From Pseudomonadota bacterium (lineage in GTDB: Bacteria > Pseudomonadota > Alphaproteobacteria > Rhizobiales > Pleomorphomonadaceae): a DNA stretch of 64,000 bases. Under the pieces are notes generated by a model. The model worked only from the letters and a program-made list of their open reading frames with translations. It had not been told where the DNA came from and did no database searches. The stretch lies in NCBI GenBank assembly GCA_018262505.1, contig JAGSYV010000003.1:43721-107720 (forward strand). The letters are read 5' to 3'. The first letter of the stretch is position 1. Each line of letters opens with the position of its first letter. The translations under genes were made by a program, and so were the position numbers. This document shows positions 1-10,698 of the stretch, one piece after another.

Positions 1-1915
1 CGGTGGCGGACGTTTTGCCGATCGCTTCGACCACATGGCCGACGCTTTCGGACACGGTGACGGTGTTGCCGGAGGCGTCGTTGACGTTGCGGCTGATCTC
101 GTTGGTGGAGGCTTCCTGCTGTTCCACGGCCGAGGCGATGCCGAGCGTCGCGCGGTTCACTTCTTCCATGGTGGCGGCGATGGCGCGGATCGATTCCACG
201 GCTTCGGCGGTCGAGGATTGCATCTCCGAGATCTGAGCGGCGATCTGCTCGGTGGCGCGTGAGGTTTGGTCCGACAGGCCCTTCACCTCGGCTGCGACGA
301 CGGCAAAACCTCTTCCGGCTTCGCCGGCACGGGCCGCCTCGATGGTAGCATTGAGGGCCAGGAGGTTGGTCTGTTCGGCAATGGACCGAATGAGCGTCAC
401 CACCTGTCCGACTCGGCTTGCGGCATCGGCGAGGCCGGCCACCTGCTCGTTGGTCCGTCGGGCGCCTTCGGTTGCGCTGCCGATGATGGTGGTCGTCCGG
501 CTGACGTGATTTACCACCTCGCTGATCGACGAGGCGAGTTCCTCGGCGGCACCGGCGACGACGGTGACTCTCTCCGATGCCCCCTGTGATGCTGTCGACG
601 CGCTCTCGGCCTGTGTCCGAGTACGCCCGGCTTCGTCGAGCAACTCGCCGGCGGCGCTCCGCATGCCGGCCATGGTGTCGGTGACGGCCCGCGTCAGTTC
701 GCCGGCCACCGAGCGAAAGTCGCGCACGGCTGCCTCGAAGGCCTGCTGGCGATGAAGTCTCTGCTGCGCGTCGGCATGCTGCTCCGTTTCAAGGCGAGCC
801 TTTTCAGCTTGGTTCGCCTGGAAGACCGCAAGCGTGCGGGCCATGGCACCGATCTCGTCGGCGCGGTCGGTGTCGGCGACGATTGCCTCCTCGCCGCGCG
901 ACAGCACGTCCATGGTCGTGCGGATGCGGCCGAGCGGGCTGGTGATCGAGCGGCTGATCAGCCAGCTGATCAAGCCGCCGGCCAACAGCGTCATCGGCAC
1001 CACGATATAGATGAGGCGCAGTGCGAACTGGGTGCCCTTGGAAAAGGCCAGAGTGGTCGAGCCGTTGAGGTCATTGGCAGCGCGCTTGATGGCGCTTGTC
1101 AGCGGCTCGGCGAGATCGAAGGACAGCGAGGTTTGATCCGCGACCTTTATCCAGGAGGTGTAGAGCTCGACATACGAGGAGAACGCTGAGGAGTAGGCGG
1201 CGAGCCGCGCCTTCAACCCATCCTTGACCTCTGGTGCAAGCTGCGTCTTGTCGAGTTCCCGGGTGAAACGGCCGGCCGCCGCATCGAAGGCGCCGGAACT
1301 TGGCCCGTCGTGCCGCAGCATGAATTCGGCGCGTGCCTGGTTAAGCTGGGCAAACGCTTGAATGACCCGCACCGTGTCGGGATTCTGACCGCTCTTCGAA
1401 GCCTTGTTGACGTCAGTACGGAGCGCCTGAAAGGCGGTTTCCATATCGCCGCGAATGCCGTTGTCATCGGCAAAGCCCAGCTTTGTCTGACCGCTCTTCA
1501 CCTCGGTGAACTGGCCGGCAATCTTGTTCAGCAAGGCGGCAAGCTGGTCGGCTTCGGTGGTTGCAGCCCCGACGGCGCCCGCCACGGCTCCGAGGTGATT
1601 GATGGTCGCGCGCGTCTCCTCGATCAGCCCGTCGATTTCTTTGACGCGCTCCGGTGTGGGAGCGACCATGAACAACCGTTCCTTGGCGGCGAGCTTGTTG
1701 GCAAGGCTCTGGGTTTGTTCGGAGAGCAGCGACAGGCCGGCGGCTGCCGACGAGGTTTCCTCCAGCGAGCGCATGGATACGACGGCGTAGCCGCCCGTGC
1801 CGGACACGACGGTCAGGCCAGCCAGCCAGACGAGGGAGAGCGAAGCGACTTTGAGACGGATGGACAGCCCACCACGCGAGCGGCGCGAGCCAGCCGACTT
1901 GGAACGAAACAACAT
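1..1915 (-). CDS. Methyl-accepting chemotaxis protein (3' end outside window)
   Basis: Transmembrane chemoreceptor that would signal to CheA/CheW. About 638 codons are visible and the C-terminus runs off the left edge. The start ATG at 1915 follows a GGGGATC purine stretch. The N-terminus is basic, followed by a first membrane segment near residues 20-40, a periplasmic helical region of about 250 residues, a second membrane segment ([16 protein letters not shown]), then HAMP. The highly conserved signalling hairpin is intact ([20 protein letters not shown], then [11 protein letters not shown]). The ligand is unknown. Family assignment is secure; only the receptor's specificity and its extreme C-terminus (adaptation pentapeptide) cannot be judged. 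Confidence 0.95.
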   Translation of the reverse strand, partial: MLFRSKSAGSRRSRGGLSIRLKVASLSLVWLAGLTVVSGTGGYAVVSMRSLEETSSAAAGLSLLSEQTQSLANKLAAKERLFMVAPTPERVKEIDGLIEETRATINHLGAVAGAVGAATTEADQLAALLNKIAGQFTEVKSGQTKLGFADDNGIRGDMETAFQALRTDVNKASKSGQNPDTVRVIQAFAQLNQARAEFMLRHDGPSSGAFDAAAGRFTRELDKTQLAPEVKDGLKARLAAYSSAFSSYVELYTSWIKVADQTSLSFDLAEPLTSAIKRAANDLNGSTTLAFSKGTQFALRLIYIVVPMTLLAGGLISWLISRSITSPLGRIRTTMDVLSRGEEAIVADTDRADEIGAMARTLAVFQANQAEKARLETEQHADAQQRLHRQQAFEAAVRDFRSVAGELTRAVTDTMAGMRSAAGELLDEAGRTRTQAESASTASQGASERVTVVAGAAEELASSISEVVNHVSRTTTIIGSATEGARRTNEQVAGLADAASRVGQVVTLIRSIAEQTNLLALNATIEAARAGEAGRGFAVVAAEVKGLSDQTSRATEQIAAQISEMQSSTAEAVESIRAIAATMEEVNRATLGIASAVEQQEASTNEISRNVNDASGNTVTVSESVGHVVEAIGKTSAT

Positions 1916-2265
1916 GTCGGATCCCCTGTTTGGTCGGCCTATAATAGACTTTCGGTTGATTAACGGCAGACTAACTCGTCTCTTCAGGTTGAGTGACCTT
2001 TCGGCTGGGGTTTAGCTTCGGTTAAAGCGGCAAAATTGCACATGAAATAAGCTAACGGCCGCCTATTTCCATGTCATTTCATGCGAGGTCTTATACTGGT
2101 TGTAGCGAGGTGATCCGGATTGCCATCCCCTCGCGCAGAACATGCAAAGAAATCGAGCAGGCAACACGTACTGGGGGGAAGCGGAGTAAATGCCTCAGAA
2201 AAAACGCGACCTCTGCGATGCGAGCCTGTAACCTCTCGGTTCGTTTTCCACCGGATCGCTTCGCA
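1916..2265. other. Divergent intergenic region
   Basis: About 350 bases between the divergently transcribed chemoreceptor and the molybdopterin oxidoreductase. The oxidoreductase frame stays open upstream to 2071, but that extension is Arg/Ser-rich and lies ahead of the iron-sulphur motif that begins the family, so I treat it as non-coding. Promoters for both genes must lie here; I see no convincing operator. Confidence 0.5.
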
Positions 2266-4353
2266 ATGAACGTTACGCTTCGCCCTGGCATCGTCCATTC
2301 CGCCTGCCCACACGACTGCCCGTCGACTTGCGCGCTCGACGTCGAGCTGATGCCGGACGGCCGCATCGGTCGGTTGCGCGGATCGTCGGACAACAGCTAC
2401 ACGGCCGGCGTCATCTGCGCCAAGGTTGGCCGTTATGCCGAACGGCTCTATCATCCCGACCGCCTCCTGAAGCCGCTTCTCAATGTTGGCGCCAAGGGGG
2501 AGGGGAGGTTTCAGGAAATTTCCTGGGAAGAAGCGCTCGATCGTGTTGCCGATGCTTTTCTCTCCGCCGAGCGCCAATTCGGCGCCGAAAGCATCTGGCC
2601 TTACAAATACGCCGGTACCATGGGCTTGGTGCAGCGCGACAGCATCGAACGGCTCCGGCACGTCAAAAAGTACTCGCGCAGCCATGACACCATCTGCGTG
2701 ACGCCGGCCTGGACGGGCTGGATCGCCGGGACAGGTCGTCTGGCCGGCCCCGATCCGCGCGAGATGGCCATCTCGGACTGTATCGTCATCTGGGGCACCA
2801 ACGCGGTGACGACGCAGGTCAACGTGATGACCCATGCCGTTCGCGCCAGAAAGACCCGTGGGGCGAAGATCGTCGCCGTCGACGTCTACGAGACCGAGAC
2901 GGTGCGGCAGGCCGACCTGGGGCTGGTGCTGCGGCCCGGCTCCGACGCGGCGCTCGCCTGCGCCGTCATGCATATCGCCTTCCGCGACGGTTATGCCGAT
3001 CGCGCCTTCATGGAGAGATTTGCCGACACCCCGGCCGAACTGGAAGCGCACCTGAAATCGCGGACGCCGGAGTGGGCATCGGCCATCACCGGCCTCTCGA
3101 TCGCCGAGATCGAGGCGTTCGGCAAGCTGGTCGGCACGACGCCGCGCACCTTTTTCCGCCTCGGCTACGGCTTTACCCGGTCGCGCAACGGCGTCGTCTC
3201 CATGCACGCGGCGCAGTCGATCGCCACGGTGCTCGGTCTCTGGCAACGTGAGGGGGCAGGCGCTTTCCACAACAACGGCGCGCTCTTCCGTTTCGACAAG
3301 ACAATGATCGAAGGCAGCGATGTGGAAGACGACAGCGTTCGCCACCTCGATCATTCGCGCGTCGGCCCGGTTCTGGTCGGCGAGGCGGAGGCCTTGAAGG
3401 GCGGACCGCCAGTCAAGGCGATGCTCATCCAGAACTGCAATCCGATGACGGTGACGCCCGAGCAGGAGAAGGTCCGGCGGGGTTTCTCACGCGACGACCT
3501 TTTCGTCTGCGTACACGAGCAGTTCATGACCGATACGGCCAAGGTCGCCGACATCGTACTGCCGGCCACCATGTTCCTTGAGCATGACGATATCTACAAG
3601 GCGGGCGGGCAGCAGAGCGTTCTGTTCGGACCAAAGCTTGTCGAGCCCCCGGAAGGGCCGCGCGAGAATATCTTCGTCGTCAACGAATTGGCGAAGCGGC
3701 TTGGTGCCGAGCATCCTGGTTTCCACATGACGGCGCGCCAGCATGTCGACTGGATGCTGCAGCACTCGGGGCTTGGCACGCTCGCAGATCTCGAGGAAAA
3801 GCGCTTCCTGGACATGCAGCCGGACTTCGACACGGCGCATTACGTGCACGGCTTCGCTTATCCAGATGGCAAGTTCCGCTTCAAGCCGGACTGGACCAAC
3901 GTGAATTCGTCCAACATCGGTCCGATGGGGCCGTGGCGGGACATACCGTCGCTGCCGGATTACTGGCCGGTTGTCGAGGAGGCCGATGAGACGCATCCCT
4001 TCCGTCTGGTCACCGCGCCGGCCCGCAACTTCCTCAACACGTCCTTTGGCGAGACGCCGACCTCGGCGGCGCGCGAGGGACGGCCGACGCTGAAGGTGCG
4101 CCCCGACGACGCGGCGCGGCTGGGGATCGTCGACGGCGATGCGGTGGTGATCGGCAACCATCGTGGCAGCGTCGAACTCAACGCCGAACTGTTCGAAGGG
4201 CTGCAGGCCGGCGTGGTGGTCGCTGAGGGCATCTGGGCCAATCGGGCGCACCGGAGCGGAACCGGGATCAATACGCTGACCGGTTCGGATGAAATCGCAC
4301 CGTTCGGCGGTGTCGCTTTCCACGACACGAAGGTCTGGCTGAGAAAATTGTGA
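2266..4353 (+). CDS. Molybdopterin-dependent oxidoreductase (BisC/formate dehydrogenase-like)
   Basis: 695 residues. Member of the DMSO-reductase superfamily, binding bis-MGD molybdenum cofactor and one [4Fe-4S] cluster. The cluster ligands are at the N-terminus: Cys14, Cys18 and Cys22 (CPHDCPSTC) and Cys51 (GVICAKVGRY). Downstream are the SWEEALDRVADAF motif, the cofactor-binding region and a C-terminal molydopterin dinucleotide-binding domain (LNTSFGETPTSAAREGRP). No Tat signal is visible, so it is probably cytoplasmic. I chose ATG 2266 because family homology begins just after it; upstream codons to 2071 look non-coding. No partner subunits flank it. The substrate is not deducible; it resembles the single-subunit oxidoreductases often annotated as formate dehydrogenase-like or biotin sulphoxide reductase-like. 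Confidence 0.9.
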   Translation: MNVTLRPGIVHSACPHDCPSTCALDVELMPDGRIGRLRGSSDNSYTAGVICAKVGRYAERLYHPDRLLKPLLNVGAKGEGRFQEISWEEALDRVADAFLSAERQFGAESIWPYKYAGTMGLVQRDSIERLRHVKKYSRSHDTICVTPAWTGWIAGTGRLAGPDPREMAISDCIVIWGTNAVTTQVNVMTHAVRARKTRGAKIVAVDVYETETVRQADLGLVLRPGSDAALACAVMHIAFRDGYADRAFMERFADTPAELEAHLKSRTPEWASAITGLSIAEIEAFGKLVGTTPRTFFRLGYGFTRSRNGVVSMHAAQSIATVLGLWQREGAGAFHNNGALFRFDKTMIEGSDVEDDSVRHLDHSRVGPVLVGEAEALKGGPPVKAMLIQNCNPMTVTPEQEKVRRGFSRDDLFVCVHEQFMTDTAKVADIVLPATMFLEHDDIYKAGGQQSVLFGPKLVEPPEGPRENIFVVNELAKRLGAEHPGFHMTARQHVDWMLQHSGLGTLADLEEKRFLDMQPDFDTAHYVHGFAYPDGKFRFKPDWTNVNSSNIGPMGPWRDIPSLPDYWPVVEEADETHPFRLVTAPARNFLNTSFGETPTSAAREGRPTLKVRPDDAARLGIVDGDAVVIGNHRGSVELNAELFEGLQAGVVVAEGIWANRAHRSGTGINTLTGSDEIAPFGGVAFHDTKVWLRKL

Positions 4354-4489
4354 CCATTGTGCAAGGGTCTGGCTCGAAATCGCCTTCGCAACCAGAAGCC
4401 GGTTGCGGGGGTTGGCGGCGTTGCCCTAAGTAACCGCCGTTTCGGTGGCCACGCGGCGTGGCCCGGCGATTCCTTCTTAGAATGAGGCC

Positions 4490-4795
4490 ATGATGCGGGT
4501 CATTTCCGGTACGATTGCCGCCGTTGCGCTTGCGGTCGGTGTGGTGGGGGCAAACGCCGATACGATCTCTCGCGAAACGCTGACGCACAAGTTCCTCGAT
4601 TACTGTGTGATCACCCAATCCCGCGTCGAGGGCATCGACAGGATTCCGATGGTCGACAAGTGCCACAAGGCAGCAGCGTCGGCCATGACCGGATTTGAGG
4701 GCGAGCGCTTCGACTCGCCGTCGAGTTCGAAGTTCACCGCTGAGCAGGACAAGGCGATCCGCGCCGCCATCGCCGCCGCGTTCGCGAAGAAATAA
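4490..4795 (+). CDS. Small exported protein of unknown function
   Basis: 101 residues. The N-terminus is a clear Sec signal peptide (MMRVISGTIAAVALAVGVVG, with cleavage expected after ANA near residue 23). The mature part is about 78 residues, polar, and contains two cysteines that could form a disulphide in the periplasm (YCVITQSR and DKCHKAA). It stands alone between a molybdopterin oxidoreductase and a convergent MarC gene. I do not recognise the family. Two adjacent ATG codons at 4490 and 4493 could each start it. Confidence 0.7.
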   Translation: MMRVISGTIAAVALAVGVVGANADTISRETLTHKFLDYCVITQSRVEGIDRIPMVDKCHKAAASAMTGFEGERFDSPSSSKFTAEQDKAIRAAIAAAFAKK

Positions 4796-4858
4796 GCGCA
4801 GATCGGAAGACCGGATTCGTCTCGCCGGGCTTCGTCCGGCGAGCTTGCGTTCGTGCGT

Positions 4859-5506
4859 CTACGCCATGATCGCCTTGATGCCGTCGGCGACGAACTGCAC
4901 GGCAAGCGAGGCGAGCAGCACGCCCAGAAGACGCGTCAACACGTTGCGACCGGTATCGCCCAGGTAGCGGTCGATGCGGTCGGCTGCGAGGAAGATGGCG
5001 AAGGACAGCGCGATGATGGCGGCGATGATCAGAACCAGCGTCGCCATGGTCAGTGCATTGCGCGCGTCGGCGGCCAGGAGAATGGTCGCCGAGATGGCAC
5101 CGGGGCCGGCAAGAAACGGGATGGCGATTGGAAACACCGCGAGGTGGCGGATATCCTCGCCGATCGGCTGCGGATGACCGACGGCCACGTCGGCGTGCCC
5201 GACCTTGTCGGCGTTGCCCGACTTGGGCTTCTCGAACACCATTTCAAAGGCGATCCAGAACAGCAGCAGGCCACCGGCGATGCGGAAAGCCGGCATGGAA
5301 ATGCCGAGGAAGGTCAGAATGCCGGCGCCGACGAAGGCAAAGGCGATCAGCACCAGAAAGGCGATGACCGAAGCTCGGACCGCCATGGCGCGACGCATTT
5401 CGGGGCGGGCACCGGCCGTCAGGGCCAGCACGAGCGGCGCAAGCCCTACAGGATCGATCGTGACGAAGAGCGTGGCGAAGGCATTGAGGATATAGTCGAT
5501 CGGCAT
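4859..5506 (-). CDS. MarC family (UPF0056) inner-membrane protein
   Basis: 215 residues, the usual length for MarC/YhgN proteins. Six hydrophobic segments are readable. The N-terminus has the family pattern FATLFVTIDPVGLAPL, and mid-protein FPIAIPFLAGPGAISATILL contains the conserved PGAI motif. ATG 5506 was chosen because family homology starts there; the frame is open further upstream without protein-like content. Members are multi-pass membrane proteins with no established substrate; the old link to multiple antibiotic resistance was not upheld. It is transcribed away from nusB. Confidence 0.93.
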   Translation of the reverse strand: MPIDYILNAFATLFVTIDPVGLAPLVLALTAGARPEMRRAMAVRASVIAFLVLIAFAFVGAGILTFLGISMPAFRIAGGLLLFWIAFEMVFEKPKSGNADKVGHADVAVGHPQPIGEDIRHLAVFPIAIPFLAGPGAISATILLAADARNALTMATLVLIIAAIIALSFAIFLAADRIDRYLGDTGRNVLTRLLGVLLASLAVQFVADGIKAIMA

Positions 5507-5880
5507 GGTTTGTCCGCCGTTTCGGGAAGTGCCCGTTGCTCTGCCAGAAAAGCGGCGACACCGAAAGGGGGAACGGCTCGCTCTTGAGATCGCCGAGAAG
5601 GGCGTGGCAACAACCACAAGCAAAATCGAGGTCGCCGCCGGAAGAGGAAAAAGGGACTCCCTGATCCGCGCCGCCGCCGGAAGTGCCGTTTTCCGCTGGA
5701 CAAACCGGTCGTTCCGTGGTCTTTGCCCCGCCACAGCAATATCAGGATAAGCCGCCTTTGACGGCGCCTTTCGCGTCGTTCCGTCGGGAACGTCGCGGTA
5801 TTCTGAAACGACGATTCAGCGCGGACGGCATCCCGGAGACTGCTCCGGTCGATCCCGGCGCCCTGGGAGACATTTGGACC
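5507..5880. other. Divergent intergenic region marC/nusB
   Basis: 374 bases between two divergent genes. Open frames cross it on both strands but give Arg/Pro/Gly-rich translations typical of GC-rich non-coding DNA. I see no tRNA, hairpin or clear promoter motif. Confidence 0.4.
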
Positions 5881-6381
5881 ATGACCGACGACCGATCCGG
5901 CGCCAGATCCGAGCCGCGCCCGGCCAACCAGCGCGGCGCCGCCCGCCTTGCCGCCGTTCAGGCGCTCTACCAGCTCGAAATTGGCGGCGGCGACCTCTTG
6001 GAAGTGGTGCAGGAGTTCGAGGCCTACCGACTGGGCAAGGAACTCGACGGCTTCGAGTATCGTCAGGCCGATGCCGGTTGGTTCCGTGACATCGTCGGTG
6101 GGGTTGTCGCCGATCAGCGGACGGTCGACCCCATGGTGCATACGGCGCTGGTCGAGGACTGGCCGCTGAAGCGCGTCGATGCGACTCTTCGCGCCATTCT
6201 GCGCTGCGGCGCCTATGAGCTGCTGCGGCGCGGCGACGTGCCGGGACGGGTGATCATTTCCGAATATATCGACGTCGCCAGGGCGTTCTTCGAGGAAGAC
6301 GAACCACGCCTCGTCAACGGTGTGCTCGACCGCATCGCCCACGAGATCCGGCCCGACGAGTTCCCCAAAGAGGGGGCGTGA
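5881..6381 (+). CDS. nusB: Transcription antitermination factor NusB
   Basis: 166 residues. NusB binds boxA RNA with NusE (S10) and supports antitermination and processing of rRNA transcripts. The helical fold is recognisable from [16 protein letters not shown] at the N-terminus, the central [16 protein letters not shown] and the C-terminal [14 protein letters not shown] / [10 protein letters not shown]. The start at 5881 is preferred over an upstream ATG at 5683 because the upstream codons are not protein-like. The stop overlaps the thiL leader, with 1 base between the two genes, so translation is probably coupled. Confidence 0.96.
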   Translation: MTDDRSGARSEPRPANQRGAARLAAVQALYQLEIGGGDLLEVVQEFEAYRLGKELDGFEYRQADAGWFRDIVGGVVADQRTVDPMVHTALVEDWPLKRVDATLRAILRCGAYELLRRGDVPGRVIISEYIDVARAFFEEDEPRLVNGVLDRIAHEIRPDEFPKEGA

Positions 6382-6382
6382 G

Positions 6383-7378
6383 ATGACGGCAGCGGGCGGT
6401 ATCGGTGAATTCGAACTGATTGCCCGAGTGTTCGCGCCGCTGGCGGCCGATGGTGCGCTCGGGCTGACCGATGACGCTGCCTTCTATCGTCCGCGCCCCG
6501 GCCGCGATCTCGTTCTGACCAAGGACGAGGTGGTGAGCGGCGTGCATTTCTTCGCCGACGACCCCTGGGACGCCGTGGCGCGCAAGGCGTTGCGGGTCAA
6601 CCTTTCCGATCTCGCTGCCAAAGGAGCGATGCCGGTCGGTTATCTTCTGGCGCTTGGCCTGCCGAAAGATTTCACCATCGAGCAGATCGACGCGCTGGGC
6701 GCCGGCCTTGCCGCCGATCAGGCGATCTACGGCATCTCGCTTTATGGTGGCGACACGGTGCGTTCGCCGGCCGGCCTGACGCTGTCGGTGACGGCGATCG
6801 GTGAGGTGGCAGAGGGTGGCATGGTGCGGCGCGGTGGCGCGCGCGCCGGCGAGATTGTCGTCGTCACCGGCACGATCGGCGACGGGGCACTCGGTCTGGC
6901 GCTTCGCCTCGACCCGGCGCTTTCGGGGCGGCTTGGCCTTTCGGAGGCCCATCGCGATCATCTTCTCGACCGCTACCTGTTGCCCCAACCGCGCGGCGCG
7001 CTGGCGGCGGCGGTGGCCGATTGCGCTTCCGGCGGCATGGATATTTCAGATGGCCTCGTCGGCGATCTCGCCAAGATGGCGGCAGCCTCCGGTGTCGCCA
7101 TCGACATCGATGCCGACCGCGTGCCATTGTCCGATGCTGCCCGGGCGGCGGTGACGGCCGATCCGCGTCTTTTCGCCGTGGCGCTGACTGGTGGCGACGA
7201 CTATGAGCTGGCGCTGTCCATCCCCAAGGCAAAGGTCGGCACCTTCCTTGCCGCCGCGGATGCGGCAGGTGTCGGCGCCACGCCGATCGGCCAAGTGCGA
7301 GTGGGCGAGGGGATTTCGGTTCGAGGCGACCATCCGGCGCTCGCCGACCTTGGGTCAGGCTCCTACCGGCACTTCTGA
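6383..7378 (+). CDS. thiL: Thiamine-monophosphate kinase
   Basis: 331 residues. ThiL phosphorylates thiamine monophosphate to the active cofactor thiamine diphosphate using ATP. Motifs in order: GEFELIARVFAPL at the N-terminus; LTDDAAFY, carrying metal-binding aspartates; DEVVSGVHFF; the conserved RVNLSDLAAKGAMP; YGGDTVRSP; and MDISDGLVGDLAKMA; then GGDDYELALS near the C-terminus. All are standard for the PurM/ThiL fold. ATG 6383 directly follows the nusB stop, so the pair forms an operon, a common alphaproteobacterial arrangement. Confidence 0.97.
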   Translation: MTAAGGIGEFELIARVFAPLAADGALGLTDDAAFYRPRPGRDLVLTKDEVVSGVHFFADDPWDAVARKALRVNLSDLAAKGAMPVGYLLALGLPKDFTIEQIDALGAGLAADQAIYGISLYGGDTVRSPAGLTLSVTAIGEVAEGGMVRRGGARAGEIVVVTGTIGDGALGLALRLDPALSGRLGLSEAHRDHLLDRYLLPQPRGALAAAVADCASGGMDISDGLVGDLAKMAAASGVAIDIDADRVPLSDAARAAVTADPRLFAVALTGGDDYELALSIPKAKVGTFLAAADAAGVGATPIGQVRVGEGISVRGDHPALADLGSGSYRHF

Positions 7379-7544
7379 AGCCTCGGCTCGAAAGTTGCTA
7401 GCTCCAGATTATACGGATGCCGAAGCGGGAGTCCGGCTTGCGTCGTCAGGGGCGAGCCGGTAGACCTCGACGGGCTCCATTTGGGGTGGTTGCCGACTAT
7501 TTTCCCGAGATGTTTCTCTAGCTTTTGTATTTTCCGGAGGGCCG

Positions 7545-8126
7545 ATGTTCCGCAAGCTCTACGACTGGACGATGTCACTGGCCGGCAGCCGCAAGGCCGG
7601 CACATGGCTCGCCGCTGTGTCCTTCGCGGAAAGCTCGTTCTTTCCCATTCCCCCAGATGTGATGCTGGTGCCAATGGTACTGGCTCGTCGCGACAAGGCC
7701 TTTACCTACGCGTTGATCTGCACCATCGCATCGGTATGTGGCGCCGTCCTCGGCTATTCCATCGGCCTGTTCCTGTTCGACAGCGTTGGCGCCTGGCTGA
7801 TCCGAGTCTACGGCTACGGCCAGAGCTTTGAGGATTTTCGCGCCGCCTATGCCCACTACGGCGCCTGGATCATTCTGATCAAGGGACTGACGCCGATCCC
7901 CTTCAAGCTGGTCACCATCGCCTCGGGCTTTGCCGCCTACAATTTCCCGCTGTTCGTCGTGCTCTGCGTCATCACGCGCGGCGTCCGCTTCTTTCTCGTC
8001 GCCTTCCTGCTGCGCCTGTTTGGCGAGCCGGTGCGCGACTTCATCGAGCGGCGGCTCGACGCGGTGATGTGGGGCCTGCTGATCATTATCGTCAGCGGAT
8101 TCGTGGCGGCGCGCTACGTTGTCTGA
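7545..8126 (+). CDS. YqaA/DedA-family inner-membrane protein
   Basis: 193 residues with four to five hydrophobic segments. The pattern FAESSFFPIPPDVMLVPM and the later LIKGLTPIPFKLVTIASG match the YqaA branch of the DedA/VTT (SNARE-associated) superfamily. Members are small multi-pass membrane proteins proposed to act in lipid scrambling or proton-coupled transport; the actual substrate is not known for this branch. An AGGAGGGCCG-like purine stretch just before ATG 7545 serves as ribosome-binding site (CGGAGGGCCG). Confidence 0.92.
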   Translation: MFRKLYDWTMSLAGSRKAGTWLAAVSFAESSFFPIPPDVMLVPMVLARRDKAFTYALICTIASVCGAVLGYSIGLFLFDSVGAWLIRVYGYGQSFEDFRAAYAHYGAWIILIKGLTPIPFKLVTIASGFAAYNFPLFVVLCVITRGVRFFLVAFLLRLFGEPVRDFIERRLDAVMWGLLIIIVSGFVAARYVV

Positions 8127-8451
8127 GGGCGCTTTGACCTTCGGTGTGGGCGTCTACTCCGCTTAACTAGCAATGGTTTTGCCCCCAGTGGGGGACAACT
8201 CGGCGAAAATCGGCCGCTGCGGGCTTTCACGGCCTTGACGCAAGCAAACGAGACTATATCGGTAATCCCGCCCTCGTATCTGTTCGCAGAACGGGATCGA
8301 AGCCGTTTGCCGGCACGTCCTGTCAAGTGGAAGACAAGAGGGTCGCTCCCAAGGCGAACGGGCACGGGAACCGCAAGGTCCCAAGGGGCGTTCGCCTTCG
8401 GTTCGTGGCGCCAAGGCCGGGCCCTCGAGCGTCCGGCACTGCGGAGGGATC
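8127..8451. other. Intergenic region upstream of hppA
   Basis: 325 bases without a credible gene. It presumably holds the hppA promoter and leader; a GGAGGGATC ribosome-binding site lies directly before ATG 8452. No obvious hairpin or operator repeat is visible. Confidence 0.4.
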
Positions 8452-10590
8452 ATGTACGTTCTATACATCGCGATCATTTGCGGACTTTTGTCCCTCGCCT
8501 ATGGCGTGTGGGCAATCAAGTCCGTCATGGCATCGGACGCGGGCAGCGCCCGCATGCAGGAAATCTCAGGGGCTGTCGCTGAGGGCGCCAAGGCCTATCT
8601 CAAGCGCCAGTACACCACGATCGGCATCGTCGGCGTGGTGATCCTGGTGGTGATCGCGTGGCTGCTCGGTCTGCCGGTCGCCATCGGCTTCGTGGTTGGT
8701 GCCGTGCTCTCGGGTCTTGCCGGCTTCATCGGCATGAACGTGTCGGTGCGCGCCAACGTTCGCACCGCCGCTGCTGCCATGCAGTCGCTGGCCGGCGGCC
8801 TCAACATCGCCTTCAAGGCGGGTGCCGTCACCGGCATGCTGGTGGCCGGTCTGGCGCTGCTCGGCGTGTCGGTCTACTTCTGGGTGCTGACCGGGCCGAT
8901 GGGCCATGCGCCCAATGACCGCGTCGTCATCGACGCCCTGGTGGCCCTCGGCTTCGGCGCTTCGCTGATCTCCATCTTCGCCCGTCTCGGCGGCGGTATC
9001 TTCACCAAGGGTGCCGACGTCGGTGCCGACCTGGTCGGCAAGGTCGAGGCCGGTATTCCCGAGGATGATCCGCGCAATCCGGCGACCATCGCCGACAACG
9101 TCGGCGACAACGTCGGCGACTGCGCCGGCATGGCGGCCGACCTGTTCGAGACCTACGCGGTGACCGTGGTCGCCACCATGGTGCTCGCCTCGATCTTCTT
9201 TGCCGCCGATCAGGCCCTGCTGATCAAGGCGATGCTCTATCCGCTGCTGATCTGCGGCGCTTGCATCATCACCTCGATCATCGGCACCTTCTTCGTGAAG
9301 CTCGGCGCCAACAACTCGATCATGGGCGCTCTCTACAAGGGCCTGTGGGCTTCGTCGCTGCTGTCGATCATCGGCCTTGGCGGCGCCACCTCGCTGACCA
9401 TCGGCTGGGGTGATGTTGCCGTCGTCGACGGCGTCATGCTGACCGGCACCAAGCTGTTCATCTGCGGCATTCTCGGCCTCGTGGTGACCGGCCTGATCGT
9501 CTGGATCACTGAATACTACACCGGCACCGGCAAGCGCCCGGTGGTGTCGATCGCCCAGGCATCGGTCACCGGCCATGGCACCAACGTCATCCAGGGTCTT
9601 GCCGTTTCGCTCGAGTCGACGGCCCTGCCGGCGCTGGTCATCGTTGCCGGCATCATCGCCACCTATCAGCTCGGCGGCCTGTTCGGCACGGCGATCGCCG
9701 TCACCACCATGCTCGGCCTCGCCGGCATGATCGTGGCGCTCGACGCCTTCGGCCCGGTCACCGACAACGCCGGTGGTATCGCCGAGATGGCCGGCCTGCC
9801 CAAGGACGTCCGTCACACCACCGATGCGCTCGACGCCGTCGGCAACACCACCAAGGCCGTCACCAAGGGCTATGCCATCGGTTCGGCCGGCCTCGGCGCG
9901 CTGGTGCTGTTCGCTGCCTACACGAACGACATCAAGCACTTCGCGGAAAGCGGCGTGCCTTACTTCCAGGGCATCGGCAACATCGATCTGTCGCTGTCCA
10001 ACCCTTACGTCGTCGCCGGCCTGATCTTCGGCGGCCTCATTCCCTACCTGTTCGGTGGCATCGCCATGACCGCCGTTGGCCGCGCTGCTGGCTCGGTGGT
10101 TGAGGAAGTGCGTCGTCAGTTCAAGGAAAAGCCGGGAATCATGGCCGGCACCGAGCGTCCGGATTATGGTCGCGCGGTCGACATGCTGACCAAGGCGGCG
10201 ATCAAGGAAATGATCATCCCGTCGCTGTTGCCGGTGCTGTCGCCGCTGGTCGTCTACTTCGGCGTGCTGCTCGCCTCGGGTTCGAAGGCCAATGCCTTCG
10301 CCGCTCTCGGCGCCTCGCTGCTCGGCGTGATCGTCAACGGCCTGTTCGTTGCCATATCCATGACCTCGGGTGGTGGCGCCTGGGACAACGCCAAGAAGAG
10401 CTTTGAAGACGGCTTCGTCGACAAGGATGGCGTCAAGCACTTCAAGGGTTCCGACGCCCACAAGGCTTCGGTGACCGGTGATACCGTCGGCGATCCCTAC
10501 AAGGATACCGCTGGTCCCGCCGTCAACCCGGCGATCAAGATCACCAACATCGTGGCGCTGCTGCTGCTGGCGGTTCTCGCTCACAGCTGA
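8452..10590 (+). CDS. hppA: Membrane-bound proton-translocating pyrophosphatase
   Basis: 712 residues with about 16 hydrophobic segments. It couples hydrolysis of cytoplasmic pyrophosphate to proton export. The PPi-binding signature is present ([14 protein letters not shown], followed by [20 protein letters not shown]), as is the second acidic cluster ([18 protein letters not shown]) and the C-terminal [14 protein letters not shown]. The sequence [18 protein letters not shown] carries Lys where potassium-dependent enzymes have Ala, which marks the K+-independent subfamily. Length and motifs are complete. Confidence 0.97.
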   Translation: MYVLYIAIICGLLSLAYGVWAIKSVMASDAGSARMQEISGAVAEGAKAYLKRQYTTIGIVGVVILVVIAWLLGLPVAIGFVVGAVLSGLAGFIGMNVSVRANVRTAAAAMQSLAGGLNIAFKAGAVTGMLVAGLALLGVSVYFWVLTGPMGHAPNDRVVIDALVALGFGASLISIFARLGGGIFTKGADVGADLVGKVEAGIPEDDPRNPATIADNVGDNVGDCAGMAADLFETYAVTVVATMVLASIFFAADQALLIKAMLYPLLICGACIITSIIGTFFVKLGANNSIMGALYKGLWASSLLSIIGLGGATSLTIGWGDVAVVDGVMLTGTKLFICGILGLVVTGLIVWITEYYTGTGKRPVVSIAQASVTGHGTNVIQGLAVSLESTALPALVIVAGIIATYQLGGLFGTAIAVTTMLGLAGMIVALDAFGPVTDNAGGIAEMAGLPKDVRHTTDALDAVGNTTKAVTKGYAIGSAGLGALVLFAAYTNDIKHFAESGVPYFQGIGNIDLSLSNPYVVAGLIFGGLIPYLFGGIAMTAVGRAAGSVVEEVRRQFKEKPGIMAGTERPDYGRAVDMLTKAAIKEMIIPSLLPVLSPLVVYFGVLLASGSKANAFAALGASLLGVIVNGLFVAISMTSGGGAWDNAKKSFEDGFVDKDGVKHFKGSDAHKASVTGDTVGDPYKDTAGPAVNPAIKITNIVALLLLAVLAHS

Positions 10591-10619
10591 TAGACCCGGG
10601 TCAATATTTCGACTGAACG

Positions 10620-10649
10620 AAGCGGCGGTCGGGCAACCGGCCGCCGCTT
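10620..10649 (+). terminator. Stem-loop downstream of hppA
   Basis: A 13-bp stem (one G-T wobble) closes a GCAA tetraloop 30 bases after the hppA stop. The tail is only weakly T-rich, so it may act as a terminator or as a 3'-end stabiliser. Confidence 0.6.
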
Positions 10650-10698
10650 CGGCATTTCGGGTGGCGCTGTTTGGCGCCACGCGCCACTGTCCGGAACC

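Noticed and set aside
2074..3354. 426-codon frame antisense to the molybdopterin oxidoreductase
   Set aside because: Same GC artefact; the plus strand carries a full set of family motifs.
4853..5587. 244-codon plus-strand frame over marC
   Set aside because: Composition is charged and repetitive (Gly/Asp/Arg/His), while the minus strand encodes a clear six-TM MarC protein.
5446..6342. 298-codon frame antisense to nusB
   Set aside because: nusB is unambiguous; the antisense translation has no recognisable domain.
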